A DNA stretch of 20,492 nucleotides, from positions 1-20,492 of the IMG/VR virus record IMGVR_UViG_3300006928_005164. One strand, given 5' to 3'. Under the pieces are notes generated by a model that worked only from the letters and a program-made list of their open reading frames with translations, was not told the origin of the DNA and searched no databases. This DNA is from a virus. Of the stretch, positions 6,931-13,808 are shown in pieces. The translations under genes and the position numbers were made by a program. Within the stretch, counting starts at the first letter, position 1. Every line of letters starts with the position of its first letter.

Positions 6931-7251
6931 CTACAAATAAATCGTGAGATCGCCGTACTCCAGCGTCACGGCGGTGATGTAATACGTCCCCGGCTGGCTA
7001 TCAACCGGCAGAAACCGCACCGTGCCGGGCACAAGGCGCAAATCCTTTTCCACTTCCAGCGTCATCTGGCTGATCAGACGCGCCTGCTCAACAGGACTGC
7101 GCTGGGCCACCAGCAACTGCGGCAGACCGGATTCGATCAGCCGATGCTTGATGTCCTGGCCAATGCTTTGGCGGTCGCCCACTTCGGCAGCGAAACCGGC
7201 CACGTCCAGGGAAAAATCCCCATCCTCTACCAGCAGGTCGATATACTTCAC
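6931..7251 (-). CDS. DUF2590-like baseplate protein, possible gpW/gp25 analogue
   Basis: A 106-aa acidic protein beginning one base after the tape-measure stop. It opens with strands around DLLVEDGDFSLDVAGF, then a helix containing GQDIKHRLIESGLPQLLVAQ, then helical and beta segments ending in LEYGDLTIYL. Length and pattern match what I recall of DUF2590 proteins, which sit between tape measure and gpJ in Vibrio- and Marinobacter-type P2-like phages. The slot before gpJ is held by gpW (gp25-like wedge) in P2. The central 'QDI.h.L..sG.p' helix loosely recalls that family, so a gpW-like baseplate role is plausible. This rests on position and weak similarity. Confidence 0.65.
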   Translation of the reverse strand: MKYIDLLVEDGDFSLDVAGFAAEVGDRQSIGQDIKHRLIESGLPQLLVAQRSPVEQARLISQMTLEVEKDLRLVPGTVRFLPVDSQPGTYYITAVTLEYGDLTIYL

Positions 7252-7252
7252 G

Positions 7253-9010
7253 TCAGCCTCCCGCCATCATCAGCTCATCGGTGAGCTGGAATCCGTTGAC
7301 GCCGCCGGTGGTGTTCACCTCCATTTTTTCGATGGTGGTGCCCCGGTTGTTGATCTGTTGCTGCAGCCCGCCGGAGGGAACAATGCTCTCCCGCTGCAAC
7401 CCCCGCGAGCCGCCGCGCAGATCCTCGGGGCCGCCCAGGCTCGCGGCTGGATCCACGCTCGGCTGGCTGCCTTTGGTGTTGATGTTGATGCCGGGAATCA
7501 GGTTGATTTTTTTAATCAGCCAGTCGATGCCGGGACCCAATGCCTGAAATGGGTTAAGCCCCGCCACCCACGTTTTGAGGTCGGCGAGCTTGGCCATTAC
7601 GTCGTCAACAAAGCCGAGTGCTGCAGCCTTGATGTCGTCCCAGTGGCGCACAGCCATCACAATCGCCGCGATCAGCGCAGCAATGCCCAGCACCACCCAA
7701 GTGATAGGGTTGGCCCAGAGGGCAGCACTAAACAGCAGCATGCCGATGCGGGCGGCCAGCAGTACCGTTTGCAGTCCTGCCAGCGCGACCTGGGCGATGC
7801 CGCTGGCCAGTGCAAACGCGCTGACCGCAGCCACCAGCCCAAAAATCACCAGCACCGCCACGCCAATCACTTTGGTGAGGGTGGGGTATTTGTCCGTCAG
7901 GGTGACCACGTTTTCGCCCATGCGAATCAGCCACTCTGCAGCGGGCACCAGCACCGGCTGCATAATCTGGCCAAAAATGGTTTTGATGGCGGTGCCGGCG
8001 GCGCCCAGTCGCTCCCAGGGGTCCGCGATGGACTTGGCCATCTTCTCGGCCTGCTCCATGCCGCTGATATTGTCGAGCTTGCCGATATTTGATTGCAGGC
8101 CATCCATGTCCTGCATCAAAAGTTTGATCAGGCCGCTGGCCTCTTTGCTGCCAAATGCTTTTTTCAGTGCGTCTGACTCTGCCACATCCAGCGTGTCGCC
8201 AAACTTGCCGCGCAGCTTGTCGAGTATGTCCATCATGGGCAGCAACTGGCCCTGACTGTCGACGAACTTCAGGCCCAGCTCGTCCTGGGCTTTGCCAACC
8301 CCGGCAAGAAACGCTTTATATTTTGTGCCTGCCTCGCTGCCGCTCATGGTGGCCTGCAGTTGGCCGAGCACGGCCATTTGCTCACTGATGGCCACACCGT
8401 GGCTTTGGGCCTCGGCTCCCAGGTTGCCGAATGCCCCGGCCATTTCAGAACCGGTGGTTTTAAACATTTGCACCGCCGTGGCGGTCTGCCCGGTCATCTG
8501 CTCCACCCACTGCGACTTGCCCATGGCGTCGGCGCTGTTTTTGAAGATGCCGTACATGGTGCCCATGTAGTCAGTGATGGTGCTGGTGTCAGACTTGGTG
8601 CCTTTGGCCAGCACCGCGCTGGCCCGTGTGAAACTGGATAGCTCGAGATCCGACAGGCCGCCAATGGCACTCTGGATGTCATAGGAGCTGCGCACGATGT
8701 CCGCCGCGCTGTCGCCGTATTGCACGGACGTTTTCAGTGCGGTTTTTTTAAGCATTTTTAGAGCGCTATCAGACACGTCGAGGCTTTTCACCTCGCCCAG
8801 GGCGCGGCTCATTTCCACCGAGGGTCCCATCAGGGAGTTCAGGGCATATCCGGTGGCAAACAGCCCCCCGGCACCGGTGGCGATTTTCTGCATGCCTTTC
8901 TGAGCGCGCTGGGTGATCTGGTCAATTTGCGCCACAATCTTGCCGGCGGGGCCGCTGGCTTTGTCCACCAGGCCCACAATAAACTGCAATTTTTCCAGCC
9001 GGCTTGCCAT
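7253..9010 (-). CDS. T: tail tape measure protein
   Basis: A 585-aa tape measure. After a basic N-terminus (MASRLEKLQFIVGLVDKASG) comes a helical region, then at about residues 90-290 the phage minor-tail/TMP core, with segments such as VLAKGTKSDTSTITDYMGT and QMAVLGQLQATMSGSEAGT. A cluster of hydrophobic stretches at about 375-455 (VIGVAVLVIFGLVAAVSAFA; WVVLGIAALIAAIVMAV) could cross or enter the host inner membrane during ejection. The C-terminal 130 residues are Gly/Pro/Asn-rich. Tape length sets tail length; at about 0.15 nm per residue this implies a tail near 90 nm, shorter than P2's. ATG 9010 is five bases past the frameshift-extension stop. Confidence 0.9.
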   Translation of the reverse strand: MASRLEKLQFIVGLVDKASGPAGKIVAQIDQITQRAQKGMQKIATGAGGLFATGYALNSLMGPSVEMSRALGEVKSLDVSDSALKMLKKTALKTSVQYGDSAADIVRSSYDIQSAIGGLSDLELSSFTRASAVLAKGTKSDTSTITDYMGTMYGIFKNSADAMGKSQWVEQMTGQTATAVQMFKTTGSEMAGAFGNLGAEAQSHGVAISEQMAVLGQLQATMSGSEAGTKYKAFLAGVGKAQDELGLKFVDSQGQLLPMMDILDKLRGKFGDTLDVAESDALKKAFGSKEASGLIKLLMQDMDGLQSNIGKLDNISGMEQAEKMAKSIADPWERLGAAGTAIKTIFGQIMQPVLVPAAEWLIRMGENVVTLTDKYPTLTKVIGVAVLVIFGLVAAVSAFALASGIAQVALAGLQTVLLAARIGMLLFSAALWANPITWVVLGIAALIAAIVMAVRHWDDIKAAALGFVDDVMAKLADLKTWVAGLNPFQALGPGIDWLIKKINLIPGININTKGSQPSVDPAASLGGPEDLRGGSRGLQRESIVPSGGLQQQINNRGTTIEKMEVNTTGGVNGFQLTDELMMAGG

Positions 9011-9014
9011 TCTG

Positions 9015-9481
9015 TTATCTGCCCTTTATTGCTTTGGTGATGCCGTTAGCCACCGCCGTCTCAAAGTTGTCCCAGTAATTCCGCTCCAGAAAGAGCGCCA
9101 TGCCCATGGTTTGTTCGTTGTCCGGTTCTGCAGCCCCAGGCAGGTGTTTCTGTACCAGGGCCTGCAGGTGCGTATAGCCGAGCGCGGCGATCTCGTCCGC
9201 TACGTCTCGCGCTTTTTTACTGCCACCGCCACGTCGGGCTTGTACAGCTCAAGCAGTTCCCCGGCCAGGTCGGTGACGTTGGCAGGGTTGTGCTGCAGCT
9301 CGGTCAGCAGCTCCCGGCTGTCGTCGGTCACACTGGCCGCCAGCAGGTTGTTCATGGCGTTGAACGTGTTTTTGCTGGCACCGTTGATAAAGGCGATGTA
9401 GTGCGGACGCTCCACGGCGAACCGCAGTGTGCGTCCGTCGTCCAGGTCGAGAGTGATGTTTGCAGCAGTGTTTTTACTCAT
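9015..9481 (-). CDS. tail assembly chaperone, -1 frameshift fusion product (155 aa)
   Basis: The full product expected if ribosomes slip -1 at the A AAA AAG heptamer (9218-9212). It keeps the first 90 codons of the 93-aa chaperone, then reads 65 codons in the -1 frame (ARDVADEIAALGYTHLQALV ... TKAIKGR) to TAA at 9017-9015. The -1 frame is open without interruption from the slip site to five bases before the tape measure start. Its translation looks protein-like, with an amphipathic helix and aromatic residues. Two-product chaperones with a frameshift before the tape measure are known in lambda (G/GT) and P2 (E/E+E'). The long form is expected to contact tape and tube during tail assembly. Frameshift efficiency is not visible from sequence. 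Confidence 0.8.
9200..9481 (-). CDS. E: putative tail assembly chaperone, short form (93 aa)
   Basis: The zero-frame product, running from ATG 9481 to TAG at 9202-9200. It begins with a beta hairpin (NITLDLDDGRTLRFAVERPH), then 'ADYIAFING'-like and helical parts (KNTFNAMNNLLAASVTDDSR; ANVTDLAGELLELYKP), ending VAVKKRET. This layout agrees with the Phage_TAC_10-type putative tail assembly chaperones as I remember them. It occupies the P2 gpE position, just before the tape measure. The start overlaps the stop of the HP1-type holin gene (ATGAGTAA), so translation is coupled. The short form likely dominates; the fused form arises by frameshifting at codons 88-90. Confidence 0.78.
   Translation of the reverse strand: MSKNTAANITLDLDDGRTLRFAVERPHYIAFINGASKNTFNAMNNLLAASVTDDSRELLTELQHNPANVTDLAGELLELYKPDVAVAVKKRET
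9212..9218 (-). promoter_or_regulatory. programmed -1 ribosomal frameshift site (A AAA AAG)
   Basis: The minus-strand heptamer A AAA AAG lies in the correct phase (zero-frame codons GTA AAA AAG), three codons before the chaperone's TAG. This is the most slippery -1 sequence known in E. coli (dnaX type). Bases just downstream can form a short GC hairpin (9212-9208 with 9186-9182), but it sits against the slip site rather than at the usual spacing, so any stimulator is uncertain. Confidence 0.82.
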
Positions 9482-9713
9482 GATGTGATTCCCGTTGTTG
9501 TTGTCTAAGCCTTGCTTTCAGTTCTTCGTGAAACTTCTCGCGCTCCAGCGCCATATTCAGTTTTTTGTAGTGCCAGTTGACCAGCATGGTGATAAACCCG
9601 GTGACCAGCACACCCAGGGATATCCACTGGTTAAACGTCAGCCCCCACAGCGCCCCGAATACCACCGTGAGCCACTGCAGGATGAGGTTGTGCTTCTCCA
9701 CTCTACAGGCCAT
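9474..9713 (-). CDS. HP1-type phage holin-like membrane protein, 79 aa
   Basis: ATG 9713 has an AGGA Shine-Dalgarno eight bases upstream and overlaps the preceding 3TM holin gene by 11 nt. The protein shows two membrane segments (about residues 10-26, LILQWLTVVFGALWGL, and 29-47, WISLGVLVTGFITMLVNW). A strongly charged cytosolic tail follows (YKKLNMALEREKFHEELKAR, then RQQQRE). The 'VNWHYKK' turn after the second segment is characteristic of the HP1-family holins (Phage_holin_2_3). Next to a 3TM holin and a putative endolysin it may act as holin, antiholin or pinholin partner; which protein plays which part cannot be told from sequence. Confidence 0.75.
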   Translation of the reverse strand: MACRVEKHNLILQWLTVVFGALWGLTFNQWISLGVLVTGFITMLVNWHYKKLNMALEREKFHEELKARLRQQQRESHHE

Positions 9714-10194
9714 CCTTCTTTCCTGACCGGGCGCTGAACACCTGTACCAGCAGGGGCAGCACGTTCTGCATTGCCCTCTCGCCAAACAGGAAGCCCAGCA
9801 CCAGGAAGTTGATAACAATCAGCGCCGTCTGCTGCTGTTCGTTGAGGCTCCAGGTTGCAAACCATTGGAAGTCGAGCCACAGCGTGGCAAACCCCCACAG
9901 CGGCCGCTGGCAGCCTCGCAAAAAGAGCACCAGCGGGCCGAGTATCGGTATCGCCTTGATGTCTTTGGCGGTGCCCTCCAGCTCACCAATTCTCTTGGTC
10001 ATCGCCTCCGATGCTTCCTGCGTCGCGGCATCGGCATCCCGCTGTTTTTGCAGCTCCAGATTCATCAGCTCCGCTTTGAGTGCGGCTTTTTCTCCCTCGC
10101 TCATGTCCGGCGGGAAGTAGGTCTTTGCCACATCAAAGGCCAGCGCCCCGATGCCGGACGTGGCTGCACTGGCGATTTTTTTCAGCAGGTTCAC
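9703..10194 (-). CDS. 3TM holin (GTA_holin_3TM-like)
   Basis: A 163-aa protein starting at GTG 10194, which overlaps the endolysin stop (GTGA) and has a strong GAGGGGG ribosome site about 8 nt upstream; an ATG-only reading would force an implausible 205-aa product. The N-terminal 75 residues are a charged helix (MSEGEKAALKAELMNLELQ and onward). Hydrophobic segments follow: PILGPLVLFLRGCQRPLWGF, the adjoining ATLWLDFQWFATW, and ALIVINFLVLGFLFGERAM. This is the arrangement of the '3TM holin' family first defined for gene-transfer-agent release. It should form the inner-membrane lesion that lets the endolysin out. Confidence 0.75.
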   Translation of the reverse strand: MNLLKKIASAATSGIGALAFDVAKTYFPPDMSEGEKAALKAELMNLELQKQRDADAATQEASEAMTKRIGELEGTAKDIKAIPILGPLVLFLRGCQRPLWGFATLWLDFQWFATWSLNEQQQTALIVINFLVLGFLFGERAMQNVLPLLVQVFSARSGKKDGL

Positions 10195-10811
10195 AGGTCC
10201 GCCCCCTCGATCAGCGTGTAGGTAAAGCGGTTGCCGTAGCGGATGGCGGACAGACGGCAAAGCGACATCAGCAAGGCAAAGTCCAGCGGGTTGGCCAACA
10301 CCTGGCAACCTGCGCTCCACTTGTCCACCTGGTGGCTGGGCAGGGCCTGAGCGGCGCGGTGGCAGTTAATGCCAAACAGCCCGGTTTGCCTGTCTCCATC
10401 GGTATCCACCACGCCATCCCGGTTGTTATCCCGGCAAACGGTGACAGGGCCAACCTGCACCAGCGCGCTGTATTTGCCCTGGTGCATGCCCATAGTCCAC
10501 AAGCCGCTGTACTGGCCGGGCATAACCACGGCGGTGCCTGCTACATTTAGCGGGTTCTCCAGGTAAAACAGGCCGGGGTCGGTGGTGCAGCGCCACGCAA
10601 ACAGGTGCGGTTGCCCGTCGGTATAAAACGCCGCGCAAAACCAGTCGTTAAACGTGTTGGCGTTGCTGTCTGCGGTGCGAATGCCGACCAGGTTCAGGTT
10701 GTAATCGCCCCGATCAAACCACTGATAGCCATGGGCTATCACGGCCTGTTCCAGTTGCTCAAAGGTGGGCGGCTGAGCGGCTTTCGGTTTTCTCGCTGGG
10801 CGCTTTGTCAT
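10191..10811 (-). CDS. putative L,D-transpeptidase-like endolysin with Ca-binding-like loop
   Basis: A 206-aa protein starting at ATG 10811 (ATGA overlap with the DksA-like stop), placed directly before two holin genes, so it is the likely endolysin. Residues 151-169 read H-x14-S-A-G-C, within GINCHRA...KWSAGCQVLANP, closely paralleling the L,D-transpeptidase catalytic HX14-17[S/T]HGC with Ala in place of the second His. Immediately before it, residues 128-140 (DNNRDGVVDTDGD) form an EF-hand/dockerin-like loop. The N-terminus is basic, without a signal peptide, so export would depend on the holin. The middle is beta-rich with many aromatics. Cleavage specificity is unknown. No lysozyme-type active site is seen. 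Confidence 0.6.
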   Translation of the reverse strand: MTKRPARKPKAAQPPTFEQLEQAVIAHGYQWFDRGDYNLNLVGIRTADSNANTFNDWFCAAFYTDGQPHLFAWRCTTDPGLFYLENPLNVAGTAVVMPGQYSGLWTMGMHQGKYSALVQVGPVTVCRDNNRDGVVDTDGDRQTGLFGINCHRAAQALPSHQVDKWSAGCQVLANPLDFALLMSLCRLSAIRYGNRFTYTLIEGADL

Positions 10812-11032
10812 GTGCAAAACCCTTTTTGCTGTTGTTCCTGGTGGCGGTATCCCTGGCACTCTGTGCAGCAGTCAATCCCGCCCATTTGTCGCCGCTGTGG
10901 CGCTATTTCTTCCCCGCAGTCCAGGCAGTGGGTGAGGCTTGGCAGCCCGCTGCGGTCATTTTTTCGGGCTGCAGCCAGGGCCATATCCCTGGCCCATTGC
11001 TCTGCCTGTTCGGCCCGGTCGGCCTCATCCAC
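10808..11032 (-). CDS. TraR/DksA-type zinc-finger protein, 74 aa
   Basis: A 74-aa protein that begins with GTG 11032, two bases after the tube-gene stop. It has the layout of phage TraR/DksA homologues: an N-terminal acidic/Ala-rich helix (DEADRAEQAEQWARDMALAA), then a C-terminal zinc finger with HCLDCGEEI (C36, C39) and CCTEC (C56, C59). Such proteins enter the RNA polymerase secondary channel and alter promoter choice, like plasmid TraR and P2 Orf82. The predicted acidic tip DEADRA is consistent with that role, because TraR-type proteins use an N-terminal acidic residue near the active site. Its position in the lysis group is shared with other P2-like phages. Confidence 0.85.
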   Translation of the reverse strand: MDEADRAEQAEQWARDMALAAARKNDRSGLPSLTHCLDCGEEIAPQRRQMGGIDCCTECQGYRHQEQQQKGFCT

Positions 11033-11034
11033 TG

Positions 11035-11487
11035 TTAAATCAGGCCGTCTTTGTCACTTTCTGGCGCGTAGGGCACGCCGTTGATCCGGACGAAGTCTTT
11101 ACCGGTCACCTCGTAGGGTATCTTGTGTTGCAGTTTTTCCTCGCCGTTCGCGCTGGCGTTGAGCAGGTCGGATATTTTGGTCAGGCACTCGAACAGCTCA
11201 ACGTTCAGGTTGCTGCTGTTGGTTTCGCCATTCATGACAATGTCGAACAGCTCCATTTCCTGCCATGACCCGGCCTTTTTTGCGGCCTCGATCATGATGT
11301 TGAGGTTGTCGGTGTCCAGCGTGATTTCGCCGGAGCAGGTCACCCCGCCCCGCACGTATCCGTTGGGGCGGTTGCGGCTCATGGCCGCTTTGCTGCTGTC
11401 CTCAATGGTGGCGGTGACCTCGATAAACTGCACCGCATAGTTGCCGACCATCACGCCGATGTCGTAACCGGATAGTTTCTGTCCCAT
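11035..11487 (-). CDS. FII: tail tube protein (DUF2597-like)
   Basis: A 150-aa protein starting at ATG 11487, with SD AGGAG about 8 nt upstream, following the sheath gene by 33 nt. It begins GQKLSGYDIGVMVGNYAVQF and has beta-rich body segments, including GGVTCSGEITLDTDNLNIM and a helix before VTGKDFVRINGVPYAPES. This agrees with DUF2597 proteins, which take the tube (gpFII) place after DUF2586 sheaths in K139-type phages. The tube forms the inner channel through which DNA passes. The call depends strongly on the sheath-tube order. Confidence 0.8.
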   Translation of the reverse strand: MGQKLSGYDIGVMVGNYAVQFIEVTATIEDSSKAAMSRNRPNGYVRGGVTCSGEITLDTDNLNIMIEAAKKAGSWQEMELFDIVMNGETNSSNLNVELFECLTKISDLLNASANGEEKLQHKIPYEVTGKDFVRINGVPYAPESDKDGLI

Positions 11488-11520
11488 GGTGTTCTCCTGC
11501 CTGCTGCCTGGTTGATTAAA

Positions 11521-12636
11521 TTACTCGCCGCTCAGATCCAGCAGGATGTTGGCGGTGATGTCTTTCGGCGAGTTGAATGGCTGCGCCTTGATATAAATTT
11601 CCACGCTGGTGATGGTCGGCCACAGAATCGTTATGGCGTCATCTGCCGGGGGCCGGATTTCGCCGGGGAAGTGCTCGCCGGCAAAGGTGGTGCTGTGGCT
11701 CATTTCGCGCATCGGGCGGGTGAAATAGGTTTTGTTGGCCGCAATGCTTACCGGGGTACTGTTGAAGCTGCGGTTTGCCACCCGGGCAATGGCCAGCACT
11801 CGGACGGCGCGGGCGATTTTGTCGATCACGCGCAGGTTTTCGATCACCTGGTAGTCACCGGCGGGCACGTCCAGCAGGTTCAGGTCGCCCCAGTAGGTGC
11901 CCGGGTAGTCGACGTAGCGCTGTATGCAGCTCAAGCGGTTGCTGTCCAGCGTTGACAGGGTCGCGTTGCTCAACGGCTCGCCGTCCATGTCCAGGGGGGC
12001 ATCGCCCAATCCCAGCACGGTGCCGGTGGCCACCCGCATCGGGCTGTCGGCAATGCTCACTGCGCGATTGCAGAGTCGACCGGCTACCGCGCCCAGGTCG
12101 TTACCGTGCAGCTGCGGGACAGCGCCAACCCGGTAGGCGGCAACGTCGCTGGTGATCGCCGCCTGGGCGGATTCATAGACTGACCAGGTCTCACCGGTGG
12201 ACGGTGTCGGGTCAATGCCCGGCGTGGCAGTCAAAATAATCACGCGCCTTGCCAGCCCGGTGCGCAGCGCCTCGGCCTTGGTTTGCATGGCCTCCAGATC
12301 AGCCGCGACAGTGGCCGGGGTGCAAAGCACGATCAGCTCGGGGCTGATGGTCTCCATGGCACCGTCAACCACCGACTCCCAGTCATAGCCGGTATTTTGC
12401 GGGGCGGCGTAGCACAGCCAGTTTTCCCCTCCGTTGGCCTGGGCGGCCGCCACATTGCGCTTGATTTCGCTGTCGGGTTCGCCGAGCAGTGTGTCCAGGT
12501 CGCTTTGGGCGTTGATGCTTAACACCTGCCCCACGTTGGTTTCGCCCTCGCCGATGAACAGCGCTTTGCGCTCAACTTCATCAAAGGCACCCTGGGCCAA
12601 ATTCAGGTTGTTGACGGTAACGGAACCCTGTCCCAT
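11521..12636 (-). CDS. FI: contractile tail sheath (DUF2586-like)
   Basis: A 371-aa protein starting at ATG 12636, 28 nt after gpS. The N-terminus (MGQGSVTVNNLNLAQG, then ALFIGEG) and the C-terminal ANKTYFTRPMREMS ... VEIYIKAQPFNSPKDITANI region fit the DUF2586 family of phage tail sheaths. The length matches P2 gpFI (about 396 aa) only loosely, because the two families diverge. Sheath subunits stack around the tube and contract to drive the tail into the envelope. The central 'RYVDYPGTYWGDLNLL' and 'VIENLRVIDKIARAVR' segments resemble the conserved sheath core. The next gene is the tube, which supports the assignment. Confidence 0.83.
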   Translation of the reverse strand: MGQGSVTVNNLNLAQGAFDEVERKALFIGEGETNVGQVLSINAQSDLDTLLGEPDSEIKRNVAAAQANGGENWLCYAAPQNTGYDWESVVDGAMETISPELIVLCTPATVAADLEAMQTKAEALRTGLARRVIILTATPGIDPTPSTGETWSVYESAQAAITSDVAAYRVGAVPQLHGNDLGAVAGRLCNRAVSIADSPMRVATGTVLGLGDAPLDMDGEPLSNATLSTLDSNRLSCIQRYVDYPGTYWGDLNLLDVPAGDYQVIENLRVIDKIARAVRVLAIARVANRSFNSTPVSIAANKTYFTRPMREMSHSTTFAGEHFPGEIRPPADDAITILWPTITSVEIYIKAQPFNSPKDITANILLDLSGE

Positions 12637-12663
12637 GTCGTTCTCCAGTTGTTGTGGATGCGG

Positions 12664-13311
12664 TTACGCCCGCGCCCGTATGGTTTGATCAAACACGGTG
12701 TTCACCATGTCGTTAATTTCCTGCCCGGTAGCGCCCAGAAAACTCCGCTCTGGCAGGGGAATTACCCAGCGCTGTTTGCTCGGTTTGTCCCGCATCAGCC
12801 GCAAAATAATGCCGGCCTTGCCCAGGGTGAGCGTGTCCTTGATCTCCCGGATGCTGGCGTTTCGGTAGCCCTTGCCGCTTTTCTTTCGGGCCTTGTAACC
12901 CTCGGCACGCAATGCCTTTGCCTGGGCCGTGGTGGCGGCGGCGGAATAATCGGGCTGGCCGTGGATCCGGCGCATCTTGTCGGCTGTCATCACCTCGGGG
13001 ATCCCGTCCTGGTGAGCCCTGGCTATGCGACCAATCACGGTGCCGTCGAACGCCACTTTGCCGCTATCCGGCTGGTAGTAGGTCTTCATCTGCCGACCCA
13101 CTTTGCGCAGCATCTTTTGCTTGCGGCCACTTTTTCTGGGTGCCCATGGCGCACCATCGAGGCCGCGCTGCGCGCGTAATCGTCCCCGGCTGGCGGACCT
13201 GACTTTGCGAGCCACCTGACCCATCAGGCGTTTGCGCTTGGCCGGTGGCAGCTGCAACAACTTGAGTTTGCGCTGCACGTTCAGATGGCCCTGCACATCG
13301 ATGCGGATCAT
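12664..13311 (-). CDS. S: tail completion / virion morphogenesis protein gpS
   Basis: ATG 13311 is chosen because it follows the gpR-like stop by two bases; an upstream in-frame ATG would add 34 Arg/Gly-rich residues that overlap gpR out of frame. The 215-aa protein is very basic. It starts with IRIDVQGHLNVQRKLKLLQL, has a Lys/Arg-rich middle with GAPWAPRKSGRKQ, and ends with the family signature RSFLGATGQEINDMV. That 'R.flG...' ending and the GxPWapr motif are typical of Phage_tail_S (P2 gpS), a tail completion protein needed to join tail to head. Confidence 0.88.
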   Translation of the reverse strand: MIRIDVQGHLNVQRKLKLLQLPPAKRKRLMGQVARKVRSASRGRLRAQRGLDGAPWAPRKSGRKQKMLRKVGRQMKTYYQPDSGKVAFDGTVIGRIARAHQDGIPEVMTADKMRRIHGQPDYSAAATTAQAKALRAEGYKARKKSGKGYRNASIREIKDTLTLGKAGIILRLMRDKPSKQRWVIPLPERSFLGATGQEINDMVNTVFDQTIRARA

Positions 13312-13313
13312 CG

Positions 13314-13808
13314 TCACGGCTCCCGCGTGTAGGGCAGGTCGGTGGGCTGTTCCTGGTCGTCGCCCACGGCGGCCGTATCCACGTCGACAACCCCCGCCGT
13401 GGTCAGGCTCCATTTTTGGCCACCCAGGGCGAGGGACCCTTTGCTGTCTTCGACCAGCTCGATGTCCTCCCGGAAGCGCACACGGATTTCAACGGTCGCT
13501 CTGGTGTCGTCCTCCATGTCGACATCGATGTCAGGCTGCGGCAGCTTGTCATCATCGCGGGTGGGGTCGTTGTCGATCAGCCAGATGCACACCACGGCCA
13601 TCAGCATCGCGGGGTTACCCGAGAAGCCTTCGAACTCCAGCACGGCGTCATACTGCAGCCGACCAATCAGGAGCTGGCCAGCACCGAGTTTTTTGTTTGC
13701 CGGCGTCAGCTGGCCGTCTTCCATCCAGCTGTTGAACCGCTCGGGCATCAGCAGTCTGCTGTCCTCGATGTGCTGGTGCAGAGATTTGAGTTTTTCCAGC
13801 GCCGCCAT
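13314..13808 (-). CDS. R: P2 gpR-like tail completion protein
   Basis: A 164-aa acidic protein. ATG 13808 overlaps the gpL stop (TGATG); the first in-frame GTG one codon earlier is less likely. It sits between gpL and gpS, the gpR position apart from the lysis genes P2 has there. The N-terminal helix (MAALEKLKSLHQHIEDSRLL), the hydrophobic 'MLMAVVCIWLIDNDP' and the acidic D/E-rich turn (DDDKLPQPDIDVDMEDDT) followed by 'VEIRVRFREDIELVED' fit gpR-type proteins. These close the top of the tail. Similarity to P2 gpR is weak by eye; synteny carries most of the call. Confidence 0.7.
   Translation of the reverse strand: MAALEKLKSLHQHIEDSRLLMPERFNSWMEDGQLTPANKKLGAGQLLIGRLQYDAVLEFEGFSGNPAMLMAVVCIWLIDNDPTRDDDKLPQPDIDVDMEDDTRATVEIRVRFREDIELVEDSKGSLALGGQKWSLTTAGVVDVDTAAVGDDQEQPTDLPYTREP

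Noticed and set aside
5840-6940. Plus-strand 366-aa open frame opposite gpJ
   Set aside because: Antisense shadow of the gpJ gene, with biased composition and no start signal.
8745-8762. A-rich run in the tape measure (AAAAAAA on the minus strand) as another slippery site
   Set aside because: It encodes ordinary Leu-Lys-Lys-Thr; there is no nearby stop or open alternative frame with a protein-like sequence.
13312-13413. N-terminal extension of gpS to an upstream ATG
   Set aside because: The extra 34 residues are Arg/Gly-rich and overlap gpR out of frame; the ATG two bases after the gpR stop gives a normal gpS length and start.
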